A stretch of DNA of 64,000 nucleotides from Cystobasidium ongulense. Its lineage: Eukaryota; Basidiomycota; Cystobasidiomycetes; Cystobasidiales; Cystobasidiaceae. The translations under genes were made by a program, and so were the position numbers. Below the pieces are notes generated by a model. The model ran no database searches. It worked only from the letters and a program-made list of their open reading frames with translations, and was not told the origin of the DNA. Location of the stretch: NCBI GenBank assembly GCA_022835595.1, contig BQUP01000010.1:264236-328235 (forward strand), in the 5' to 3' direction. Numbering within the stretch: position 1 is the first letter of the stretch; every line of letters begins with the position of its first letter. This document shows, piece by piece, positions 48,167-58,284 of this stretch.

Positions 48167-48886
48167 TCAGCGCACAAATTCCTGGGTCCACGGAGGGTCT
48201 ACAGTCGTTGTGCCCCCAAGAGAGAGAGGAGTCCAGGAGCGTTCGGTCGCGCCAGATCGAGAGCCTTCGGGCGTGCCAGATCGGGAGCGAGATAGTCTCC
48301 TACGCCTTTTCTTGGGAGGCGAAGGTGATCTACTCGAGGTCAATTTGCGCTTGGTTACACTCTCTTTTGAGGCAGTATTCTGTATAGTGCGCTCTTGAGG
48401 TGGTGGTGAACGCGATGGTGATAGCCTGTTCATCTGTGCACCAGACGACGTTGACTGGGCAGTGGGTGCGGGCGACCGAGAGTGCGATTTTGAGTTAGCC
48501 CGAGATGTAGATGCGTTTTGTACCCGCACTTCGCTATACTCGAGGAGTGAGCAGAAATCATTGGAAGAGAAGTTTAGGTACTGCTTGAACACGAAATGGC
48601 TGCGGACTAACTCGAGGAAGGCGACCACATCTGGATTTTCAGGAGCAAGTTGTTGGTCACCTGGGTAGGTTTTGAGGAGAAGTTTTCTAGCCACTTCTCT
48701 AGTGAGGAATTTCGGCTTTCCTCTCTTGCCTCTTTCAAACAGCGTAGTCTTGAGGTCGTTTCCTCTCTTGTCTCTTCCATACAGCGTAGTCTTGCGGCCG
48801 TTGTAGTATATATAGTCCACCGTTCGCTGCCGGTATCCAGCTTTCTCGGACTCAACAGACCATCCTTTGAAAGAGTTGTTAGACAT
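48167..48886 (-). CDS. MBD-like domain protein with RS-type tail, paralogue 2 (unassigned family)
   Basis: 239 residues in one exon, ATG at 48886. The N-terminal core (about residues 5-110) is shared with the protein at 43170-43535: GWSVESEKAGYRQRTVDYIYY, NGRKTTL, KFLTREVARKLLLKTYPG, VVAFLELVRSHFVFKQYL. GW...VD-x-x-YY-x-G-x-K followed by a helix is reminiscent of methyl-CpG-binding/TAM folds; this is inference. Inside the core a 42-bp tandem duplication has expanded a basic loop (KTTLYGRDKRGND then KTTLFERGKRGKP). The C-terminal half is a Ser/Arg/Pro-rich tail with many SRSP and SPSP dipeptides and a nuclear-localisation-like cluster (SPPKKRRRRLSRSRS), absent from paralogue 1. A nuclear, nucleic-acid-linked role is likely; target unknown. 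A minisatellite homologous to that of paralogue 1 lies upstream. Confidence 0.7.
   Translation of the reverse strand: MSNNSFKGWSVESEKAGYRQRTVDYIYYNGRKTTLYGRDKRGNDLKTTLFERGKRGKPKFLTREVARKLLLKTYPGDQQLAPENPDVVAFLELVRSHFVFKQYLNFSSNDFCSLLEYSEVRVQNASTSRANSKSHSRSPAPTAQSTSSGAQMNRLSPSRSPPPQERTIQNTASKESVTKRKLTSSRSPSPPKKRRRRLSRSRSGTPEGSRSGATERSWTPLSLGGTTTVDPPWTQEFVR
48720..48803 (-). repeat. 42-bp tandem duplication inside MBD-like paralogue 2
   Basis: Two adjacent 42-bp units, 48720-48761 and 48762-48803, differ at only a few positions and share CAGCGTAGTCTTG. They encode KTTLFERGKRGKP and KTTLYGRDKRGND in the same frame, doubling a basic loop of the core domain. Paralogue 1 lacks the second unit. Confidence 0.85.
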
Positions 48887-49079
48887 CGCGGTGTTGAGCT
48901 CTTAGGCGGGTCTGTGTGGTTTTCAGTAGTTTGAGCAGAGGAATGCTACTGAATAGACAGTGCTTCTTGGGTACGAGGTGGAGTTTGAAAATAGGCAGAG
49001 GGCAGGGGGGCAAGTGCTCGCTATATTTGCATAAAAGGCTGTGCTACACATTTGGGTTGTAGCTGCAGTGATTTCCTAC

Positions 49080-49600
49080 ATAGGGGTGACCTTTTCGCCT
49101 CGCACCAACACGTTGCCACCGCGCATGCTGTGGATCTCGTAGCCAGGTGTGACTTTTTGGCAGCGCATCAGCAGACTTTTCTGCAAGTGCACAAGCAGTC
49201 GCCGCTATGCCGGGGTGAAGTCGTACTCGCCGCCGTGAATGCTGTGGATTTCGTAGCCGGGTGTGCCTTCTTTGCATCGCATAACAGACTTTCTGCGTCG
49301 CACAAGCACGGTCGTTGCTGTGCCGAGGTGAAATGGTAGGGATGTGTGACCTTTTAGCATCGCTTCAACGCGGTCGCCGATGCAAATGCTGTGGACATCG
49401 TAGTCAGGTGTGACCTTTGCATCGCATCAACAAGCTGTTCTGCAGCGCAAGCGTGTTCGCTGGTTGCGGCTGTGAACTTGTAGCGAGGTGTGACCTTTTC
49501 GCAGCGCTCGAAGTCGGCGCTGTGTTGGCGTCTGCAAGCAGGCTATGCGGAGAGGGAGTCTGGATGCAGATTTTGCCAGCTCATAAGTTGGTGTGCGGTA
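49080..49600. repeat. Minisatellite, 63-bp period, array 2
   Basis: Homologous to the array at 43690-43975. Marker sites (GTGACC or variants) begin at about 49086, 49149, 49263, 49346, 49409 and 49489; spacing is 63, 114, 83, 63 and 80 bp, so single units alternate with units enlarged by segments containing AGACTTTCTGC and CACAAGCA. The common core is GTGACCTTTT followed by GCATCGC or GCAGCGC, with ATGCTGTGGA and TCGTAG between cores. It lies 5' of MBD-like paralogue 2, with a spacer of about 190 bp containing an AT-rich TATGCAAATATA-like stretch (minus strand), and continues past the last unit with the same flank as array 1. Confidence 0.85.
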
Positions 49601-50334
49601 GTAGGAGATGGTTTTAAAGTGGTCAGAAATGGAAAGCAGATGTGATATACGAGGAAGACCTTTGTATCAATATTTGATGATGACTGCGAATTCCTTGATC
49701 GTCCCGCCCAGCTGGCTCAGATGAGTTCGATGGGTGCTTTCAACGGACTCTCGCAGTGCAGCGGATTGTTGAGGTCCAGTCCTCCAGCGAGTGTCTGCAC
49801 CGTCGCCTGGCATGGCTTGCACGTCTCGCAACGGTTCTGCGTCTCCGGCCAGTACTACGGTCCAGCGTCTCACCGCTCGCGCAGATGGCTCCAGGTTGCC
49901 TTTCAAGCGGGCGCAGGGCTGTAGGACTGTATTCTCTAATCGGCTCTTGATGCGTAGCGTTCAACCGTTCGACTCCCTCAGCAACAATGGGTCTGCCGTG
50001 GTTGTCTTGACAGTAACGTCGGTTATGCATGTCGGCTTGCTCGACTGTCCTGTCCGTCCGCGCGCCAGACCGGTCATCACCGTCAACCGCGACAACATCG
50101 TCAACGGTATGGCATGTGTGTCTTGTACATCTCTTTCACTCATCTGGCCTTATCTTCTTTCTCTTCTCTTCCTACCGTTCCTGACGAGAAAGCTGCCTAC
50201 CGATTCCCTCCCACATTTCTCCCACTCCTCCCGTATCTGTTACCAGCCGGTGAAGGTCATATCAAGCATCCACCTCCTTGACTACTTATTTCTGCAGCTT
50301 TCTGTGTTGTCCACAACTCTCTCATCCTCGCAAG
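49601..50334. promoter_or_regulatory. Upstream region of C2HC paralogue A
   Basis: About 730 bp between array 2 and the start of paralogue A. The last 200 bp are strongly pyrimidine-rich (CTTTCTCTTCTCTTCC type), as in fungal promoters with a CT-rich transcription start. Overlapping open frames at 49721-50030 on both strands carry no motifs and are not called. Confidence 0.5.
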
Positions 50335-52016
50335 ATGGTGCTTGATAACTCCCAAGAAGCATACGATTTGAGCGCTCCCTCGTTGGACAACTATTTCAAT
50401 TCAAGCGGCACTATCTTCGCTCCGAACAACGCATTATTCGGCCGAAGTGCGGAAGATCCAGAACAGGCACTTGCTCATGGTCACGATGTATCATCTCGAG
50501 GTTCCTTGTCTCCGTCTTCATTGCAGGACGTCAACTCAACTTCATCTGAGCATATACCCAACAACACCCAAGCACGAGGAGGAGACAGCGCTCCATCATT
50601 CAGTTTCGCTGGCCTAGAAAGCTTGTTCTACAATGGTACTCCTACATCAGGTAACGAGACAAGCCTCTACATTCAAATACCCGCTTCTGAAAATGAAGGT
50701 GGCGTTTCTTGCGGAAGCGAATTTTGGGTTTCCGCACAGTGGGATGAGATACTACCTAAGCTGCTTGACATACCTAGGGTCCTTGAAAATGTCGTGAAAC
50801 ACATCAACGAAAGACCTGACTTGAAGAACAAAGCGGTGCAGATTCTAGGCTGTGCTAAAGGCGTCGCTGACTCTGGATTGAGGTCAGACGGTACTACTGA
50901 CACCAATAACACGACCAACAACGATCCTTTCAGCGTGCCTAACAGCACAACTTTTAGCTCGTACACTACTAGCACCAAAGTGTCGAACCAGCCTTTCACG
51001 TTCTCCGATACTGGCAATCTAGATAGTCGCGCTACCTCAGTATCGGCCTGCAGTAGACCTCAGACAAGCAATTACTGGCTTATGGCCCCTGTACGAGGTG
51101 ATAACTCCCATCCATTCACCATGGTGAGTTTGTTATCCAGTATGAGTGCCTTCCCCGAGGACTTAGCTGAGGCGTTCACGATTCAGCAGCAGCAACAGCA
51201 AGATAGCACACCCGCTACCCCGTCTACCGGAGGGAAGCCATGGGACTTTTCTACTGCTCGTCCTGTAGATTTGAACCTAAAGCTGCCGCCTATGCCAACT
51301 CCTGCACCGGGAGTCTCCGAATTGATTAGACAACACATGGGCAAAGCGAACTTCAATTTTGCTGGTGATGCGAGCGAATCCCTTTTTGGCGATGAAACTT
51401 CAGCTCGATCCGGGACCGGGACCACCGTCTTCACCGCCCCAGTTGATACTATCGATCCTTTCCTCTTAGCCCAACCTGATGTCTCCTACAATGAACAGAC
51501 ATTGGAATATGTTTGGTCACGTTCAGACTCTACTTTATACAAATTAGAATCATTACAAGGACAGCAAGCGATTATGGAAACAGGAAGTATTCACTTTATT
51601 TTCCCACCAAAGACAATGCTCTTATCTCATGAAAAAGATGGAAGTATAGCTACTCCAGCTTATTCCAATTTACACCCTCATTCGAATGAATGGTTGAAAA
51701 ATCAGGTTTGTCATAGAAGCTGCCCTTATCGCGCTGGTACTGCTTCTTTGAAACGACCAAAGACTGTTCGCGAACATTTTAGAAAGGTATGCATTCTTCA
51801 ATCTTCATACCGAATGTCCCCACTGCGCGTCACTGACCTATTCAATTGTGAATCTTCCAGTGCGTCTACCTGGATGAGAAACATCCTTTAAAAGTACTTT
51901 CAGCCCTCCAGCTAGCTGTTTTGGAGCGTGAAGCCAATGGCCAGCTTCCTAATAGAAGACGAGCTAGAGTTACCAATATACGCCTAGCGACCCAGTCAGC
52001 TAACAAGCTCTACTGA
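50335..52016 (+). CDS. Putative C2HC zinc-binding protein, paralogue A (unassigned fungal family)
   Basis: Not recognised as a named family. Exons 50335-51123, 51187-51786 and 51861-52016 give 514 residues. The first intron (GTGAGT...ATTCAG, 63 bp) is in frame and could be retained as 21 codons; its position matches a real intron in paralogue B. Conserved blocks shared with B are SLFYNGTPTSGNETSLYIQ, FWVSAQWDEILPKLL with LKNKAVQILG, and DTIDPFLLAQ...LEYVWSRSDSTLY. Then follow FPPKTMLLSHEKDGSIATPA and LHPHSNEWLKNQVCHRSCPY, then RAGTASLKRPKTVREHFRKC and YLDEKHPLK, ending in LPNRRRARV. The spacing Cys-X3-Cys-X17-His-X3-Cys (encoded at about 51709-51863, across an intron) suggests a zinc knuckle or finger with a basic flank. 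The remainder is Ser/Thr/Asn-rich with a Gln run (51184-51200). A transcription-factor-like role is inferred. Ends soon after the basic tail, unlike B. Confidence 0.75.
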
Positions 52017-52301
52017 CGCATCGAGATCTAGCCTATAGCCGTCATTTAATTTCTTTGTATGCTCATCAAAAAGTATGATATGTCCTTGGTTTTTCTCGTT
52101 TGTATATATCTCGACAATTTTCCTACAACTTGCCTGTTAGATAGCTAAACTCATACGCATAAGTATGCTCTTTCGTATAAGCAGTTGGTGATCGAAATAC
52201 TTTGCGCCCCTCCGAGTCTCCCACTCGTCCAGCCTGGTTGGACTCCAATACTGCACGCCTGTACGACTTGTACTGAAGTACTCGCAGTTCAGGAGTGCAT
52301 C

Positions 52302-52663
52302 ATGTCGAATCACCGCCCTCCGCGACGGACCGATTCGAGCTCAGCTTTGGCAGCTGTCCAAGACACAACCAAAGCATGCATGACCCCCCTGCGCGACAAG
52401 TCTTCATCGTCCGACGCGACTAAGCGACACGTTCTGCATCTTACAGTGCTACGGCAGCGCGCTTACCTCTTGGTCAGCCTGAAAGCGAGCCACCGCCTGC
52501 ACGCAAGTCTGCAACAGAGGATGTCTCTGCCGGAGTGACGCGAGCTCGAGGATCTTGGTACAAGGTGCCTGCAAATGGAGAACGAGAAGATGGGACATGC
52601 TCCAAGCCGGACGGGGAAGAAGGAAACGTTGTTTGGCTGGCCATTGGCGACAAGGCGATTTGA
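52302..52663 (+). CDS. Possible small hypothetical protein
   Basis: A weak candidate. The ATG at 52302 opens MSNHRPPRRTDSSSALAAVQ, Ser-rich and disordered. A frame change near 52410-52450 would be bridged by a 38-bp intron (GTCCGA...TTACAG, phase 2), after which the frame reads LPLGQPESEPPPARKSATED, then WYKVPANGEREDGTC and WLAIGDKAI before the TGA at 52661-52663. Composition looks coding in both parts, but the donor is poor and the intron very short. No domain recognised. It may instead be part of the long leader region of paralogue B. Confidence 0.25.
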
Positions 52664-54671
52664 ACCGGGCCACTTCTTCGCACGCATTTACAGGGATGTT
52701 TGGCTACACCGAATACTCCACCGTACGATACGATAAGAGGCAAAGAGGGCAAGCATATCTGCAAAGCTGCGAAGTACTTCCCAATGGGTGACCCACTGCT
52801 AATGGCTCCCCAGAGCTTTGTAGAGAGGTCGTACAGCACATGCCAGTTCTCCATGACGCAAAGAGAACAACGTCCTCGCTGATCGCTGCTGTAAGACGTT
52901 GAACATGACAGCTATACAAAGAGAGAGAGAGAGAAAGGCTCTGTCTCCTCCAACTAACCCGCTTCCTGTTCTCTCGCATCTGAAGCGGTATTCAAGGTGG
53001 AATGTCACTCCCGAGACAGACTCAGAGTCACTTTTCCTCAGTCAATAGCGGCGAAGAGGGCAGGATAGTGCGATAGTGGACGAAGCTTCTTCGCTCGGAC
53101 GAAGGGAAGGCAAGAGACGAGCGGGAGTGTAAGGGCATGGGCGGTACTTGCATCGACCTGGCCATTCATTGCCTAAGTAAGTCCTTTGCCACCCGGGCGA
53201 AGAAAGCAAATCAAGTGATTGGAAGAAGGTGCAAGGGTTGGAGGAGTACCCATCTACGACGAGGGAAGTAAGCTGAGTCGTATTCCAACTGGACTCCTCT
53301 TCATCTTGCATTCTCTCCCAACCATCCCGCTTTTGTCGCCTTTTGGACAGGCAGCTCGATAATCCCCAAGGCAAACCTACTGAGGCAAGACAATAAGAAC
53401 AAGCAGGCAAGGCTCTTTGTCTTGTTTACGACTCGGCAAGGCACTTTGAACGACGCTCAGAAGACAATTAACGACACACGACGCCCGTTGGACCGTCCTC
53501 TCATCTCTCATTCCCTCCTTCACTCCTCCTGCTCGTTTTTCGCTCTCCACGATACTGGTCAGCGCGTCCTGCACGACGAGACTTATCGCTGCCAGCGAAC
53601 GACGACGACGACGGGTAAGTAGCCAGCAATCAGTAGAACAGTGTGACAGTCTGGCGAAGCTCACTGCTGTCTCTGACCCACCCGTCTTTGTCTGCCCTCC
53701 GTCCGCGCTCTCGTTTCGCCTCGTCTTCCATACCAAGCACAGTCACGTCTGACGAGGAGGACGCCTGGAGTTCAAGAGCAGAACTCTCATAGCGAATCAT
53801 CCAGAAAGTGTAGTGGATCAGCTGGGTAGGTGCATTCCATCCATGCAGTACCTCTGCACGCAATTACTCACCACAGTTGCTCCTCGACAACAGCGGCCCC
53901 ATTACCGCCTCGGACCCATCTTCGGGCAAGACGCGGATATTGGCCTAGTGAAGTCTTCCATCCCAAGACATGTACTCGAGCATGACAACTCGTAGATCTG
54001 TGAGTGCTGCCTTTAGGCTATGGTTTCCTTACTCGTCCGCCCTCCATGTCATCTCCTCCTCCTCCTCCTCATCGTCACGCCCGGGCGTTGTGGATGGTAT
54101 CCCTGCTGTTCCACCGCCCAATACACAGCGCGGGCCCCGATCTCCACGATGTGCGTATCCTGGAGCACAGCAACACGCAGGCTATGCAGTCCGTTTGCGC
54201 GTCTGACTTCAAAGTCCACGCTGTGACTCTCCCTGCTCTCCTCCTCCGCTCCGTTCCACACCTACCCGCAAAACCGAAAAACAGTAGTACGAAACTACTC
54301 CGCCTTAACTGCACGACTGTCAAGGCTATATCTCTTTGTTTGACGCACACGTACCACCTCATCCTCTCCTGCAAAGGCTTGAAACTCCTGTTTCACACAC
54401 CTTCAAGCTTTTCTCTCTCCTTTTCTCATACATACTATATCCAATCCCCGCCTGACTTTTATAACCAAAGTACATACGATCATAAGAATCAGGGCTGAAT
54501 CCATATTCCTTTATCTACTTGCGTCTATACCGTTTTGTCCAAATTCCTCCTCTCCACGACACCCTCTTTACTTTCCCGAAACCTCTCGGACTCTCCGTCG
54601 TGCTTATCACCACTCATCGATACGCCAACTAGTCACAGCGCTCGACAGTGCTCAGCTCATCGCCTATATCA
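52664..54671. promoter_or_regulatory. Long region upstream of C2HC paralogue B
   Basis: About 2 kb with no convincing gene. It contains a GA microsatellite (about 52920-52935), runs of CCT-CCT (near 54055-54075) and a long pyrimidine-rich tract from about 54350 to 54640 just before the start codon. Open frames at 53377-53863 (-) and 54004-54498 (+) have no motifs. Such long CT-rich upstream regions are common at fungal regulatory genes. Confidence 0.45.
52920..52935. repeat. GA microsatellite
   Basis: About eight GA dinucleotides in a row followed by AAAGG. No unit variation. Confidence 0.8.
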
Positions 54672-57600
54672 ATGGAAGGTACAAGCATGTCTTCGTCGCC
54701 TTTGGCTACCAACAGCTCTTTGAGCAGTTTCGTTCCGTCTCCTCCCACAGAATGTGAGTGGCATTAAGCAATGCCAGCCTCCTCTGCCTGAACAGTAGCT
54801 GACTTGAATGGAATGTTTGGCATTTGTAGCATCCGGTGTTGTACAAGCCAACAATGGCACAGCCACTGTATCTCAGCATGGTTTTTCACAGTCAGCCCCG
54901 GCTACGACCCAATCATCACCTACTAGCGCTGCAGCTCCACAAGCGAGCGTCAACGGTGGTTGCTCGAATGACAAAGGTAATCCTACGTTATCTGTCGATA
55001 CCTCTTTCTACCATGGTACTCCAACTTCAAGCAACCCTCAAACTTTGTACATACAAGTCGCCACTGGCACGAATGGCGGTGTAGCTGGTTCAGGCGCTGC
55101 TATTTCGGGCGACACTTCCACCAACACCAACAACAGTTCTTCAAATGACATTTGGGTATCTTGCCCGTGGCAAAGTACGATTAAACAGATGGTAGAGCAC
55201 CCAAACCTAATTTTTACAATTTTGAGTCAATTGAAGACCCATCCTACTATGAAAAGTAAAGCATTGAAAATACTAAACGGTGAAATGAATAGTAATATCA
55301 ATGATAATGGATTAGGTGTTGGAGACTTCAATTTACCCCCTTCACCTACTATGACAGCTGCGAATACTCAAAATATGAGCTTGTTTTCTCCTCATGGTAA
55401 CGATTCTCCTGCTTTGTGGGGCGCAAATTATGAACATGGTCAGGCTCCTCACTTTAGAACTGGTCCTGTGAGTTTCATCCTTCTTTCTCTCTTCCCATCT
55501 TCCTCCATCCATAATCTCCCCAAGATTTCCTTTCCTCAACCTTCCATTTTCCTTATACTGCCATCATGTCCTACTCTTCCTTTTCGTTTTCCTCACACTG
55601 CCTCGACCTTCTACTGAAGTTTTCAATTTTTGCTGACTTGTTATACATATTTTCCTATGCCCTGTCTACTCTCCTTCCCTCCTCTTACCTTATTCCAACT
55701 CATGGTTCCACCCCGTTCCTCCCTGAAATACTGTCAACACGCAGGGTACGCCAATGATTGGTTTCGCAGACTCGGGACAATCCAGCGCTGGATCTCCTGC
55801 TTCTATGTCCGCTCACTACTCATCACCATGGAGCATGTCAGGCAATCACTTCGATTCGCTCTCCCTCGCCGCTATCCCCAGCGCTTACGGTGGTGCACCC
55901 GTTATCGCCGCCAGCGCAGCAGCATTGGCAGCAGGAAGTTCCAATTCTCTCTATCCTGTCCACTCTACAGTAGCCACAGCTGCTGGCGATACCATTGATC
56001 CCAGCATCTTAGCACAAGTCGAGACTAATCTCAACCAAGAGGAATATATTTGGTCACCTGTCGATACTTCTCTTTATGAAGTTGGTAATGCTAGAGCTAT
56101 TCAAGCTATGTCTCTTCCTGGCGCTATCAGAATGGTCTTCCCAGTCAATACTATGATTATGGCTTGGGAAAAAGATGGAAGCTTGGCTAGCCCTGCATTT
56201 AGACCTCTTCATCCTCATTCCAATCAATGGTATGTTCTCCTCATGTACTGGGAGCTGTACAGTGGTGTATCGCTGAGCTTCCTTCCAACTTCCCTTTCAT
56301 CTCAGGCTCAAAGCTCAAGTTTGCGATCGTCGATGCGCTTATCGAGCTGGCACTAGCTCGCTTAAAAGGCCCATCACTATCCGAGATCACTTCCGAAAGG
56401 TGGGCTATATTGATAGTGTAGATATTCTCAATAGCCGCTTGCTGATTGCTCAATTCTCTGAAGTGTGTCTATCTTGATGACCAACATCCTCTCAAGTTGA
56501 TATGCACTCTTGAACTAGCTGCACATGAGCGTGCATCTCAAGGTCTCCTGCCAAATCGTCGACGAACACGCGGTGCTCGAATTGGTGTCAAGACTGTACG
56601 TGATGACAGTCCATCTGATGAATCCGTCTCTTCCGATTCTGCACCTCCTTTCGTCTTTGAGCTTCGCTCAACTGCCTCAATTCCTTCTAATTGACCTTTA
56701 CCCTTCTTGAGCCCAACCTCCAATGCCTTGACGTTTAGCCTGTTGTTGCTTGTATTTACTGAAATGAATTCTGTCTTGTCCCCTTCTTCGTCTCCCCTGT
56801 GATTACAGTCCGTCGAACCTCCCTCGCCCATGGTCACGAGAGCTGGTCGCCCTTTTCCCGCCACTCGGGCTTCATCCGTAGCTACTACCAATGGAGGAGG
56901 ACAACCACAAGTCAAGACCGAGTTGGGCTCGCCCTTCTCCGGAATGGGATCCGGCAATGAGTCCGACAACGACCGGGGTGGAAACACGAGTGCTGCTACC
57001 TCCGGTAGAGGTGACTCTTCACTTGCTGCCAATGAAAGCGATGGTGACTTCAGCATGGACAAAGCTCCTCGCTCCCTTCGAGGCATCACTACTATTGCAG
57101 AGTCCGATGCTGCTATTCCATCCGGACTAGCTAATGCGCAATCTGGTACTTCCTCAGCCTACGCATCGCCCCATCAGGCTCCACAGCATCAGTTCAACTA
57201 CCACCGAGAAGGAGAACAACACTTCATTCATCCTTCATCCTACATGATGCACTCTCGTCGCCACACAGTCCACGACGCTCCGAGAAGTGTCGTCAACATT
57301 AGTTCTGGAAATGACATAAATGCTGTAAGTTTTATGATTATCCTGCTTGGCTTGAACCCTATGTATCTTTCAAATACTCGGCTGAGTATCATGCTGATGC
57401 ATAGTTTTCATATGCGGCTCATCCTCATCCTCTTGAACCTCCCTTGTCTCGACCTTCCTCTTCATCTCTTCATCTGCCTTACCCAATACCTTCGCCGGGT
57501 TATGCTTCCTCACACTATGGATCACCTTATACGCTATACCACAATCCTCACTATCATTCTTAATCGATGGATATCTACTTGGGCTCTGCGCACCTTCTTT

Positions 57601-58284
57601 GCGATCCGCTAGATGGATACGCTGTTCCGACCAGCGGGAACGTTTGGTTCCGGTAATGATCTACAGGCTCAATACGGCGGCTTGTTCTATTCGACCGCTG
57701 CTTCTTCCAACATGGTAGGCACGCTTCCGTCCGGCATTGACAAAGTTTCATCTTCTACCAATACTCCCTCACGCCTCTCCTTGCCCATTCGCAATGCTTC
57801 GGCAAAGAAGGAGATCCAGCAGAAGTATCCCTTCACTGCACCGACCACTCCTTCCACGCAAACCAGCTTCAATATGAAGGGTCAGGGACATGGTCTGCAT
57901 GAGGAAGCCTCGGCGTTCTTTACCCTCCATGCTTTCAAAGATGTTCAGAAGGAGACGCGTTCGATCGATCCTAGAGGCTTACTTGCTTCTTCCCCTCCTT
58001 CTTATGTTTCCTCTCCCTCAACGCACTGCCACTCGGACGATAACACTACGTTTTCACCATTCTCATCGAATGCATCGTCACCTCTATTTCGCGATGTGCC
58101 CTTGTACCAAACTGGCACTTCTCCTCTCGATATGAAACAATACCCTGAACCACCTTCTTCGAAACAGTCTACTATCAATCATCGATTCTTTGGCTCTCAC
58201 CACTCTCAAATCATGCATGAAGATAGCGACTCGCCTTTCACTACCGACTTTAGCTCGAGCGAGGATGAAGTTTCTTACCGATAA
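54672..58284 (+). CDS. Putative C2HC zinc-binding protein, paralogue B (unassigned fungal family)
   Basis: Paralogue of 50335-52016, same strand. Shared blocks: SFYHGTPTSSNPQTLYIQ, DIWVSCPWQSTIKQM with MKSKALKILNG, DTIDPSILAQ...EEYIWSPVDTSLY, WEKDGSLASPAFRPLHPHSN, and across introns WLKAQVCDRRCAYRAGTSSL, KRPITIRDHFRKC, VYLDDQHPLK and LPNRRRTRG. The Cys-X3-Cys-X17-His-X3-Cys motif is complete; its exon is 56306-56399 and the next starts at 56464. Introns: about 54752-54829, 55468-55745, 56230-56305, 56400-56463. After GVKT the frame can run to a stop at 56694 or splice (56596-56808) into a long Ser/Gly-rich part (SVEPPSPMVTRAGRPFPATR). Further on, the intron starting at GTAAGT (about 57327) has two possible acceptors: near 57405, reading FSYAAHPHPLEPPLSR to a stop, or at 57612, reading MDTLFRPAGTFGSGN to 58284. 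The C-terminal end is therefore unresolved. Regulatory function is inferred. Confidence 0.7.

Noticed and set aside
43690-49600. AGGTCA half-sites repeated in both arrays as nuclear-receptor-type sites
   Set aside because: Fungi lack canonical nuclear receptors of that kind; repetition follows from the array itself.
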